Shown here: positions 25,987 through 35,236 of the stretch, one piece after another
Layout of the letters: each line of letters opens with the position of its first letter
Numbering within the stretch: position 1 is the first letter of the stretch
From: Lucifuga dentata
Lineage: Eukaryota > Chordata > Actinopteri > Ophidiiformes > Bythitidae
Direction of reading: 5' to 3'
Length of the DNA stretch: 64,000 nucleotides
Assembly (NCBI GenBank): GCA_014773175.1
Contig: VXCM01002565.1
Span: forward strand, 10,115 to 74,114
The notes under the pieces: generated by a model
The model's database searches: none
What the model saw: only the letters and a program-made list of their open reading frames with translations
What the model was told of the DNA's origin: nothing
Translations under genes and position numbers: made by a program

Positions 25987-27267
25987 TTGGTATAACTGTT
26001 GTAGAGGCAGAAAGAGTGACTTGGGACACATATTGAGGCTGTGAGAGAGTGCAGGACATTATGCTTGGCCAGCGGAACAGTTTTTTTGAGGGTGTGGGCG
26101 CCAACACTTGCTCAAAAAACATTGAAGTGTCCCAAGATCCCCTCCCATGTATTGTTTAGTACCACAGCTGTATCCGATCCATTACTGAAGTAAAGGGGGA
26201 GAGAGGGGAGGTGGAGAGAGATAGAAAGAGGAAAAGAGAAACAAAGGAAAAGTGGGGCAGGTACAAAGAGGCACAAACAACAACTAGAGGAGCACTCAGA
26301 GTGCTTACATTCACCAAGGCTGAAAAAAAAACCTAGAAACAAATGTGTTCATTTGTCTTTATCGAGTACTGGCCAAAAGAGAAAGAAAACACTGATAATA
26401 ATAGGACTTAAATGCCTTTTTTGTCATAAAAACAGCAATTTGTCAAATTTGTCTGGATCTGAACCAATCCATGCATGCATTGCTTTTAAAGAAATTAATA
26501 AAAATATCAAAAAATGCCTTCAGAATGTTACAAAAAAAAAAACAAAAAAAAAAACCTGGACCCACCCCTGGATTTGGATCAGCAACAAATTTTAATGCAT
26601 TCATCCCTGTATCATGCCTCAAGTTGGTTCATAACTTTTAAAGCAATCAAGCTAACAAACAGGTGAAAAACATAACCTTCTTGGTGGAGATAAATAGAAG
26701 GAAGAGTTGACACGCAGGGAAATGACCTACAAAAATATTCAGACTGCTAAGGTTTGGCCAGATGAAAGAAAGAAGAAAGAAAAGAAAGAATGGTTTTGGG
26801 GGGTTATGCATGAAAGACAGAGCAGCTGATGTCCTTTCTTCTAATTAGTGTAAAGCTTTATAATGTCCATGTTTTCCTACAGCAACAGGGAGGGGCCAAA
26901 GAAGCAGCAGGATGATTGATGTGAGCAGCAGCAAGTCACACAGTCCTTCACACAACGTTGCACATGTTAATGTGTTTAATAGTACTAGTCCCTCCCCCTT
27001 ACCAAGTCAGATCATGCTTACACTCTGCATAACATCTAGTGCGCTTGTTAAACAATCTGTCATAATTACAGAAGTTTGTGGGTGTGTGTGGATGTGAGTG
27101 TACGCGCGTATGTGTGTTAATGTTCAGAGCAACCACAGTGCGATGCCTTAGCTGCAGGTCAGCAGAGGCAGAGCCAGACCTGATCAAGTGATGACAGATG
27201 ACAGTGGAAATTTATCTTCAGTGTTCACATTCATCATCCTACAGTACAAGGTGTTTCACTGTATGCA

Positions 27268-27302
<35 letters not shown>

Positions 27303-30113
27303 AACTGTGAAGTAAAAAGTTAACTCCTTTATGAACACAAACTAAATCAAACACATTTCAGGCTGGTAAATGAGCTCAGTAAGAACGATTGGGGGACGAA
27401 TTAAAGAGGGAAAAACTGCACAACAAGTCATCAAAAGACTCTTGATTTTCTAAGCCCGCAAACACAGCATCAGCACTTGTGCTCTTTAAGAATTTAGGCT
27501 CTTTAATCCTGTAGCACAGGGCTTTGCTCTCTGCTCCTGAGCTCTCCGCGGTAAAGGCAGAGGGATGTGAGCAGTTTGATTCACTGTGGCTTTTCTCATG
27601 CTTTTCTCACCAACAAAGCACTAATTACAGTATGAGTGAGTGGCTGTGTTGGCTAAAGCTGGCCTGCTAGGACATGAAAGGAAAGCAGCACAGGCAGCAC
27701 TACTGCTCACTAACGCTGTAATTAACTCTGTGACACGGCATCCCTCCTGCTTTCCCCCCCACCCCCCCCTCTCTCTCTCTCTCTCTCTTTCTTTCTCTCT
27801 TTCTCTCCCTGAGCAGGTCAAATTTAGCAAGATAGTTTTTTTGGTCAATGGAAACAAGAGAGGAGACAGGAAAAGAGAGAGAGAGAGAGAGGAAAGGAAG
27901 AGAAGAGATGGGAGGGTTAGGGGAGGTTAAGGAAAGCGGGACAGTCATCAGTACACACACACACACACACACACACACTTCCTTTCCTCACCTCATCGCC
28001 AGCCGTGCTGAACCAAACCTGACAGCTATTCAATTTTCCAAAGCTAAATCTAATCTGCAGCGTCTCCCCCTCACTGACACACTGTTACACTGGAACGCCT
28101 CAGCCATCATCCACCCCTGGCAGCAGATTGGCACCACCATCACACGTACTTCACACATAGAAACACACGTGCGCACACACACATACTGAGTCATTCATGG
28201 GCAGGAAACAAGAAACGGGGGAGTAAATAGAGGGTAAGAGCAGAAATAAATAAGATTAGTTTGAAGATGTGATCAAGTTTGACCTGCAAATTTAGTTTTG
28301 TGGAGCAAATAACTATGCAACAGCAGTCAGTGTGCAGCCGAAACATGGGGAAATGTAAATTAGTCTATTTAATAAATGTAATGTCTTGCTTGTTCATTTT
28401 GGAAAATAATGTGAAAGCTATTTGTTTTTTTTAGTGTAACACATCCCACATTTTTCTGCTAACTCTACAGAGATTTGGTTACCAAATGCAATAAAAAGAT
28501 TTTATAAATGAACTCAGTATAACATAAAAATTTATATTTCTGTCAATGACAAAACACTTAGACTACATTGATTTCTTTTTACCTAGAATGACAAATGCCG
28601 AGTGAATAAAAATATAATGCCAAATCAAATGAAGACTATAAATGTGATTTATATTAGGTGATGAAGGTGATGAAACATTTCATCAACTCATATTGCAATT
28701 TCCCACTAAGCAGGAGTTATTCTTCTTCCACTGCTGTCAGCCAAATATATAATGATTTTAAAAAAAAATGTAATACAGAATCATTTCCACTTCAGAATTA
28801 GACAATTATCCATGCTCTTAAATCAGTTCAGTATGACAGAAATACATATTCATAAAAATAGATCTTCCTTCACAACATAAAGCTGCTAATCAAAAATAAA
28901 TGCCATCTCTGCGTGTCGAGCCTCTCTGAGCTTTCTGTAGAACTATTAGATTAAGTTTGTGTGAAACACAAACAGAAAGGTCTCCAATAGATCAAAACAT
29001 GAAGCTGTTATTTGGAAAACCTGTAAATCGTCGTGTTTGAGAAACTTTATCAACCTTATGAGATTATTTCAAAGCCAGCTGGATAATGTCAAATACACTA
29101 ACACCTAAAAATCACTTTTTTCTTACTTTCTAAAAAAAAACAAAAAGACTAACATGATTTCTGCCACACAGTGATCTTTTTTATTTATGTAATATATTTA
29201 AAGTTGATTATTTTAACTGCATTAGTTGACAATAATATATTTATTTGATTTAAATGATTTGCTGATAGCAAATCAATATTTTTTTTTTTTTTTTTTTTTT
29301 TTGCAAAAGCTGACTATAGGAAACGATCAGATTTTAGCACATTTTCCTCTCTTCCCTCTCTAACTCCATTTCCCCGCCTGGCCTCTTTCTTCCAGCATGT
29401 CAGCGTCGTGCATCTCTTCAAGCCTTTTCACTTCACTGAACAACTTCAATACTGGTATTTATTTTTCATCCCTCGCGTCCGTTTGAGGCACCATTCTGCT
29501 CTGTCTCCTCTCTCTCAATCTATATAGGAATATTCTCTGCAGACATGTCAATGGCTCGCTGCATTAAGCTCTTTGGTCATAAACCAGAGTAGTATGGCAC
29601 CACTGTGTATCAGCAGTCATGTGTGGACCATACACACATGTAAGCACACACACACACTTCTTCTCCCAGGGAAATCGATTCTAACACCCTCATGTCACAC
29701 ATCATTACTCCCTCCTATCATCCTTTGCTCTTTTGCTTTGTATACGTCTCAAAGTGTGAGAAAGATGTTGTTTGTGCCGGTGACTGTACATGTTTTAAGT
29801 AGGTACACACACACACACACACACAAGAGCACAAGGACATACGTAAACTGATATGCCCGCCTGCCTATTTCTCACTCTTATACATTAAGAAATAGAAAAG
29901 CTTATACTTTATGAAAGAGGGAAACAGACGCTCACTTTCAGACAGCCGCAGTGAGGATTTTACAGAAGGATCATTTGTCTCGTATCTTCCATTACCAGCA
30001 GACTTGAAGTTATTTCAGCGTGACATAATGTCCCAGCACTTTGTTTTCAGGAAGCCATAACATCAGTGAGGTGAAAACTAGTCCAGCCAACAACTTGTGC
30101 ACGCATGCACATG

Positions 30114-30147
<34 letters not shown>

Positions 30148-31830
30148 AAGAGTCATCATAGACAGGCTGGCTCATAGTCAGGTTGCTCAATGATACATGA
30201 AATTAAAGATTTGAACAGAATGGCAGTGAAGAGGGTAAAAACACACAAAGCTAATTCTGTCTATCAGTGGGAGATGTTTAATGTGTCCCAAACAGAAGTC
30301 TTCTGTCTCTTGTGTGCATGTGTGTACGTGTACGTGTGATACAGTGTATATACTGATTTTACTGTGTGTGTTTGTGTGTGTGTGTATATATATAATAAAA
30401 CATCATATACTGATATGCTAACAACTGATTTGCATAATAAACTGAACAGATTATTGATCATATTTTTCATTTTCATACACACACATGCATGCATGCACAC
30501 AACCACGCACGCACGCACACACACGCACACATACACACAAACATATCCTGGCTGGTATAACCTTGAAACAAGAGCTGTTTCTGATGGATACAGGAAGTGG
30601 GCTGATGGGTCGGATAGGAGAAGGATAGGATCTGAAAGGTGAGAGGGGAATTTTGGGGGAAAAGTCTGCAACTAGATTAAAAAACAATTCATGATTTTCA
30701 ATTTTGTCTCTGAAATTAAGAGCAAACAAAATATATTGGACCGACTTGTTCCATACTAATTATAGTATTTTGCTCAATTATTTTCAAATAATTAGATTCT
30801 CACTATTTTCTATACTCTAGGTGCTTCTGGAAAATAAATTGCAGTGTCTTCTGGACTTAACATTTAAGACACATGTTATAGTTTTATTATTTCAAATATT
30901 AAATGTACACATTCAGACTTGATCCTGCCAAGATATTTTACTCAAACTGAAATGACTGAAAGCAACTATCAGAAAGATCTATCAAATTTAGCTATTAATG
31001 TATTTGAATTAGGAATTCATAATTAACTAATTTATCACTTAATTTAACTAATTTATCATTCATTTACTGTGACTATGATGAGTCATTCTTCTATATTAAT
31101 AAAATATCTATCATTAAAGATGAATAAATTAGAAATCAATCAACCATCAAATACAACACAAAGAAATATTTGGACTTGGAACACAAAGTACTACTAGACG
31201 TTAGAGTCAGTACAAAAATATCCATAAATTATGACAAAATATGACCTGATTAACACTGTTTTCCACATATGTTCCTCTGTGGCCACTTCACTCAGCTATG
31301 GGGCCGTCTTTCACCTCCTTAACTTATTCCCTAAAATATATTTAATCACTCACAAACTAGCCAAAAATCTAACATCAAGCATGGGGATTTTCTCAGTTTT
31401 CTTTTTTCGGGCAGCGTACAAATCCCACTTCCTTCTCCAGGACGGGCAGGCCGGTGGAGCTGTCAACATCTGACAGCAAACGATGACAGGGAGGATTTCC
31501 AGCCAAGAAAGTCTCTTAAACCACAAGCTGGTGTTTGATGCATGACTGTGATTGACTTATAACACATTAAAAAGTTACAAATTTATTGAAATGCATTTTG
31601 ATGCCATAATTTGGAAAGAACAGTGTTTCCCATAAGGTATATATAAAAAAAATAAGCGAAACAAAAAAAAAGTATGGCTGCTCATGTTCAGAGAATAACA
31701 GCAAAGAAGAAAATTATATTCTAAGTATATTTTGTATACACCACACAATTTGTAATGATTTTCTGAGATGGTGCAAAACCAATTCTGCATATAAAACATG
31801 CTTGCCATAGGAAGCATGTCTGAATTATAA

Positions 31831-31874
<44 letters not shown>

Positions 31875-33034
31875 ATGTTATGAGTTTTGTTACACTCGGG
31901 TCACAGAGATAACTGACGAAAGACTGAGTCCATCTGTCACCAGCCCAGAGGAAACACAAACTGTACACACACACACACAATCTTAAGTCTTAAGTACCAT
32001 CCTTCCCTTTATGTACAGCAGTGTGTATCCCTCCATCGTTCTGTCTATTTAAAACCATGTGCCTTTGGGGGGGGGGGTATGTGGTCATTACTGGACAAAA
32101 GCTGCTCCTCAGACTGCATGAACACACACTACTACACAGTACATGTGACATGTTTCCTGTGTTTGTGTGTGTGTGTGTGTGTGTGTTTGTGTGTGTGTTG
32201 TTTCATACATCCTGCACATTTGATGGTATTCTGCTATCCAGCAAGTGGGCGCACGGTGAATAACACTGCACTTGCCAGAGCACAACACACCAGATTGGGG
32301 TGAAAAGATGCACTTTTCTGACAAAGAGGTCTCCAGTCTTTTCTTCACTCAATTAACCCTGCGGCCTTCATTTGCATTTCATAAAGAGGTCGCTACTCTG
32401 TGAAAGGGTTATCTTCTTTTTTTTTGAAAGTGGGGAAAAGATGAAAAGGGAGAACAGTTTTATCCTGTCAAAAAGATAACGCCACCCTTCGTCTTATCAG
32501 GGGCTGATGAAATCCACCCTGTAGGCCTACAGTGTATTTGTCTCTGTGGATGTGGACGTACTGTAGATATGTGTGTATAATATGCATGCATTTGTCAGTG
32601 CATATGTGTGTAACTCTGCATGTGCATTTAGTATGCATGTGCAAGTGACAGACACAGGCCCCAGCTATACACAGCGTGTCAGCAAGCTGTGTGACACCCA
32701 GTGACTCCGTCATACATGCCACAGTGGGTTTGTGCATAGAGAGCACTAAGCTCCTGACCCACAGCTCCACATTGTGCCTGTGCATCCACTGAGAGGTTAG
32801 CTTCAGCTCAGACCTTTGTCCACTGGCAATCCATTAGCCAGTTCTAACTCATGCTTCATCTCTGACCCTCCATTAAAAAAAATTTGCATTCCATCACACT
32901 CAAACGCAACATTAATGCTGACGAGTTGAGTGGGATAGGGACTGAAACAGACTGTGGAGATGTACAAAAAGAGGTAAGGGGGTGTTAAAAATGTGAGAAA
33001 TGTGTTGTTGCTTAGCAATATAAACTAATGCTTT

Positions 33035-33065
<31 letters not shown>

Positions 33066-34301
33066 CTGTGTGTGTGTGCGCGCATGTGTCCTTATGTACT
33101 GTCTATCTCAGCTGTGGAGTGCCATACAGAAAAGGACACCAATTTAAAAGGCACATGTTCCAAACAAGCTTTTAAATCTGTGCCCACCTAGTCGAACACA
33201 CACATTACTGACTCTCGAATGGCTAAAAAGCACGTCCTGCCCTTTAAGAGAGGAAGAGTGATATTTTTCTCAACTCGAAAATTATTCAACATCAGTCATT
33301 TCTGCTCGAAAGCTGGTTTTTCAGATCCACACAGACATTTGAAAGGGCTCTCAAAAAGGCATTTGTAAGCTTTTAGATAAACATTTGCATTACCCACAAT
33401 GTCATCAATCCAGATTTGTGAAATATTTGTAATAAAATGTGTGCGTGTGTGTGTGTGCGGGCTTGTAACTACACCTCTACAAAAAATCTTGACCTTAAAA
33501 GTAAAACAGGAATACTTTGCCCAACTTTATGTGGACAAATGATAAATACATTTGGGTTTTTTCTCAGAACACTGAGGTTCCAGGTGTATTTTCAATTTCA
33601 CACCTGCCCTCCGATTCAGAGACAAAAATACTCACCTTCTGCAGCAGCTGGGAGCCAGAGTACTTTGCAGATATCGACTTCATTTCACCACCAAATGCTG
33701 AAGCCCACAGCTTTACCCTGCACAAGCACACGCGCACAAGCACACGCGCACAAACACACACAGACACACACCGCAGACAGAGAGATTAGAGAGATTCAAT
33801 GAAACAAATAATGCTTTTTATAACTCAGAGTGGAATCTGTCTCACTTTAAAACTCCTCTATATCCTCTGTAGTATATATCTATTTCACAAGGGAAAACTG
33901 CATTACTTTAGTTTATTATTATTATTATACATTTATTTATTTTCTAAACAAATAAAAAAGTTTCCAGAAAAGAAGGAAAGATACGTCAGAAAGGAAGATG
34001 TCCCCGTCTATGAACGCACCATTAAAGAGCTGTAGCTCAGGCTCCCAAGAGTTTAATGCATTATCACTTTTATCAGACGTTTCTCAGTAAAGCTTTGGCG
34101 TTTTTAGTAAGTGTTTGTTGAAACTTAGACATTCCTGCAGTGTGGGTACTCTTGCGTAAAAGAACCGTCTACTTACACTGATGGAGGGATGCTTTGGTGG
34201 GAGCCTCCCACCTCTGTCACCCTGGTGCTCAGAGTTGAACAAAGTAAGAGCAGAAACGCACCCCACGCACTGGAAAACACACAACTCGGATCCACCTGCA
34301 T
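11274..34301 (-). CDS. cacna2d3: Calcium channel auxiliary subunit alpha-2/delta-3, first three coding exons (5' part of gene)
   Basis: Seen: three minus-strand exons (34177-34301, 33636-33717, 11274-11390) join in phase to 108 residues with GT-AG introns of 459 and 22245 bases. The order is a hydrophobic signal segment (residues about 14-24), then VVKLWASAFGGEMKS and KYSGSQLLQK (43-69), then a charged helix containing EEIDGLQLVK (70-108). Known: these blocks match vertebrate CACNA2D3 from memory, with only scattered substitutions. The protein is about 1,090 residues, extracellular and membrane-anchored; it carries VWA and Cache domains and raises surface trafficking of high-voltage-activated calcium channels. 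Exon 3 falls in the VWA_N region. Exon 4 and later exons were not found, so the gene runs past position 1. Teleosts can keep two copies (a and b); which one this is cannot be told here. CACNA2D1, 2 and 4 fit less well at the KLWASAFG block. Confidence 0.93.
11480..12160 (+). mobile_element. L2-clade LINE, 5'-truncated 3' end with degenerate reverse transcriptase
   Basis: Plus-strand frames encode the C-terminal thumb region of an L2-type reverse transcriptase: LQLVQNAAARLL, ASLHWLPMKYRIDF, then after a stop LHNQAPAYISELL, RRTLRSSDQGLL and SRLWNSFP. The 3' end has the L2-type tail AGGTGCTATATAAATAAA followed by ACCTT repeats. Frameshifts, stops and a missing segment before RLDYCNSLF show it is dead. 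It sits in cacna2d3 intron 2, opposite to the gene. Confidence 0.9.
13416..13546. repeat. 65-base tandem duplicate split by one N
   Basis: 13416-13480 equals 13482-13546, with N at 13481. Probable assembly overlap. Confidence 0.9.
13635..13763. repeat. 64-base tandem duplicate split by one N
   Basis: 13635-13698 equals 13700-13763, with N at 13699. Probable assembly overlap. Confidence 0.9.
15422..15641. repeat. (AAAG)n, then (CT)n(CA)n compound repeats
   Basis: An AAAG tetramer array runs to 15487; after 90 bases of unique DNA a CT then CA array follows (15576-15641). Confidence 0.92.
16455..16560 (+). mobile_element. Possible SINE-body fragment
   Basis: GCTGAAGTGTCCTTGGGCAA resembles the body of the SINE at 3243-3630 (CTGAGGTGTCCTTGAGCAA). 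No intact promoter head is present, so this is a decayed remnant at best. Confidence 0.3.
17591..17719 (-). CDS. Candidate exon C of an unknown nested gene
   Basis: Minus strand: CAG acceptor, 43 open codons (ETEGEERLAESQ... to SHSSASVK), donor AAG|GTAATA. A TAG stop in frame lies just before the acceptor. The phase fits candidate exons A and B upstream. I do not recognise the peptide and the polypyrimidine tract is poor. Confidence 0.25.
17886..17957 (-). CDS. Candidate exon B of an unknown nested gene
   Basis: Minus strand: strong acceptor TTTGCTTTTCCTCCAG, 24 open codons (SALPINCVIVFPAGNTMMNW...), strong donor GAG|GTGAGC. At 72 bases it keeps phase 0. It has the best splice signals of the three candidates. 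Protein family not recognised. Confidence 0.3.
18420..18530 (-). CDS. Candidate exon A of an unknown nested gene
   Basis: Minus strand: 37 open codons containing KHSLVVNLQLLLQWISLW and SPEEDWCTGQLAD, donor GAT|GTGAGTATG. The frame also has ATG codons just upstream (18537-18539, 18543-18545), so it could be a first coding exon. The acceptor tract is weak. Gaps to exons B and C are 462 and 166 bases, a usual fish intron size. Confidence 0.25.
19823..19903. repeat. (TG)n(GA)n compound microsatellite
   Basis: TG units with GC interruptions lead directly into 21 GA units. Confidence 0.92.
20931..21063. repeat. 66-base tandem duplicate split by one N
   Basis: 20931-20996 equals 20998-21063, with N at 20997. 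Probable assembly overlap. Confidence 0.9.
21464..21499. repeat. (CA)n microsatellite
   Basis: Eighteen CA units after a short GC-alternating start. Confidence 0.95.
23035..23191. repeat. Paired (GT)n and (CA)n arrays
   Basis: A GT array (23035-23091) and a CA array (23163-23191) lie 70 bases apart, so a transcript could fold them together. Confidence 0.9.
23377..23428. repeat. (CA)n(GA)n compound microsatellite
   Basis: CA units switch to 14 GA units without a break. Confidence 0.93.
31833..31871. repeat. (TG)n microsatellite
   Basis: About 19 uninterrupted TG units. Confidence 0.95.
33636..33717 (-). CDS. cacna2d3: cacna2d3 coding exon 2
   Basis: The 82-base exon encodes residues 42 (shared) to 69 and ends with QLLQK before the donor GTGAG (33631-33635). 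The acceptor AG is at 33718-33719. The first base completes Val42 split from exon 1 (GT + G), so the phase is confirmed. The acceptor has no classic pyrimidine tract; it is preceded by TG-rich repeats. The peptide is almost identical to mammalian CACNA2D3 at this point. Confidence 0.92.
33718..33775 (-). promoter_or_regulatory. TG-repeat 3' splice-site tract of cacna2d3 intron 1
   Basis: On the minus strand the bases before exon 2 are TG-rich, with about two and a half copies of a 14-base unit (plus-strand GCACAAGCACACGC, 33720-33752) followed by more CA/TG repeat, ending in CAG. Known: UG repeats next to acceptors can bind TDP-43 and alter exon use, as at CFTR exon 9. A regulatory role here is inference. 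Confidence 0.45.
34177..34301 (-). CDS. cacna2d3: cacna2d3 coding exon 1 (signal peptide)
   Basis: The exon gives 41 codons plus two bases of codon 42 and ends at a consensus donor (GT|GTAAGT, donor at 34171-34176). The chosen start is the ATG at 34299-34301. It has A at -3, sits just before a signal-peptide core (AFLLLLCSTL), and gives an N-terminus about as long as in mammals. An in-frame ATG at 34439 would add 46 residues rich in Phe and basic residues and hide the signal peptide, so I rejected it. The last codons read SIPPSV, joining to VKLW as in CACNA2D3. Confidence 0.88.
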
Positions 34302-34690
34302 CTTGGGCAGAAATACCCTCCCTACGCGCACAGTGCGAGTTTGGGGCTTATGATGCCACCGTGGATTTGTTGTTTTCTGGAGAATCCAAGAACGCAAAAA
34401 AAAAAAAAGAAAGAAAGAAAAATCTGAGAAAAAAATCAAGTGTCACTTAAGCGGGTTGACTAATAAATCATGGCAACGTGTTCGGCTGTCCTCATGTCTC
34501 GGTGGGAGACCGGTGTGTCGCGCGTCTTGGCTTGGCAGGATCTTCCGCCGTGCGAGTTATCCAAAGTGGTCCCGCTGACCGGTGCGGCGCACACGGCGTT
34601 GCTGCCCCGCGGAAAAGTCAAGCTCGACTCCTTCGGCACGGAAACTCCCTTGAGCTCCTCTGAATGACCGAGCTCACCCACGGAGGGGGG
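34302..34690 (-). promoter_or_regulatory. CpG-rich 5' UTR and probable promoter of cacna2d3
   Basis: CG dinucleotides are dense at about 34460-34670, in contrast to the AT-rich, CpG-poor surroundings. The stretch lies directly upstream of the cacna2d3 start codon, as expected for a CpG-island promoter of a neuronal gene. I see no convincing TATA box and cannot place the start site. GA repeats and an assembly gap follow upstream. Open frames across it on either strand look like non-coding by-products of GC richness. Confidence 0.55.
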
Positions 34691-34695
34691 GGGAN

Positions 34696-34741
<46 letters not shown>
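34696..34741. repeat. (GA)n microsatellite at the cacna2d3 promoter
   Basis: About 23 GA units beside a G-run with an N (34695), followed at 34830-34870 by a CT/CA array that ends in the gap. Confidence 0.92.
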
Positions 34742-34743
<2 letters not shown>

Positions 34744-34825
34744 AGGCTCGTTGCATCAGTCAATAGGAGTAGGCGTGCTCTGGTGCGCTGCATCGTTTGA
34801 TGATTCTTCCCGGTTCTCTCTAAAC

Positions 34826-34870
<45 letters not shown>

Positions 34871-35072
34871 NNNNNNNNNNNNNNNNNNNNNNNNNNNNNN
34901 NNNNNNNNNNNNNNNNNNNNNNNNNNNNNNNNNNNNNNNNNNNNNNNNNNNNNNNNNNNNNNNNNNNNNNNNNNNNNNNNNNNNNNNNNNNNNNNNNNNN
35001 NNNNNNNNNNNNNNNNNNNNNNNNNNNNNNNNNNNNNNNNNNNNNNNNNNNNNNNNNNNNNNNNNNNNNNNN
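34871..35072. other. Assembly gap (202 N)
   Basis: The run of N follows a CT/CA microsatellite directly upstream of the cacna2d3 promoter. Part of the promoter or a 5' non-coding exon could be missing here. Confidence 0.98.
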
Positions 35073-35191
35073 CCCCTCCCCCGACTCTAAAATAGGGCTA
35101 TAATAGGCCAGCCTTAAGCTTTCAGGTTAGATCAAGTCATGCACCGTATGTCCAGTTCACTTGAAGCAAGAATTACTGACAATGTGCTGAT

Positions 35192-35193
<2 letters not shown>

Positions 35194-35233
<40 letters not shown>
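35194..35233. repeat. (AG)n microsatellite
   Basis: Twenty AG units just beyond the gap. Confidence 0.95.

Positions 35234-35236
<3 letters not shown>

Larger units (their letters stand above)
12161..33635. other. cacna2d3 intron 2, main part
   Basis: This is 21 kb of AT-rich intron with a dense set of CA/GT and GA/CT repeats (for example 15422-15641, 19823-19903, 21464-21499, 23035-23091, 23377-23428, 27268-27300, 31833-31871). The only possible coding signal is at 17.6-18.5 kb. Two tandem copies around 13481 and around 13699 are assembly duplicates. Confidence 0.7.

Noticed and set aside
33720..33752. Short tandem units as a CRISPR-like array
   Set aside because: Contiguous 14-base CA-rich units without spacers; an ordinary minisatellite in a eukaryotic intron.
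34460..34756. Opposing open frames in the CpG block upstream of cacna2d3
   Set aside because: GC-rich DNA has few stops. Position and lack of family features fit promoter and 5' UTR.
34664..35095. Plus-strand frame of 143 codons
   Set aside because: It runs through a GA array and 202 unknown bases; there is no real coding evidence.
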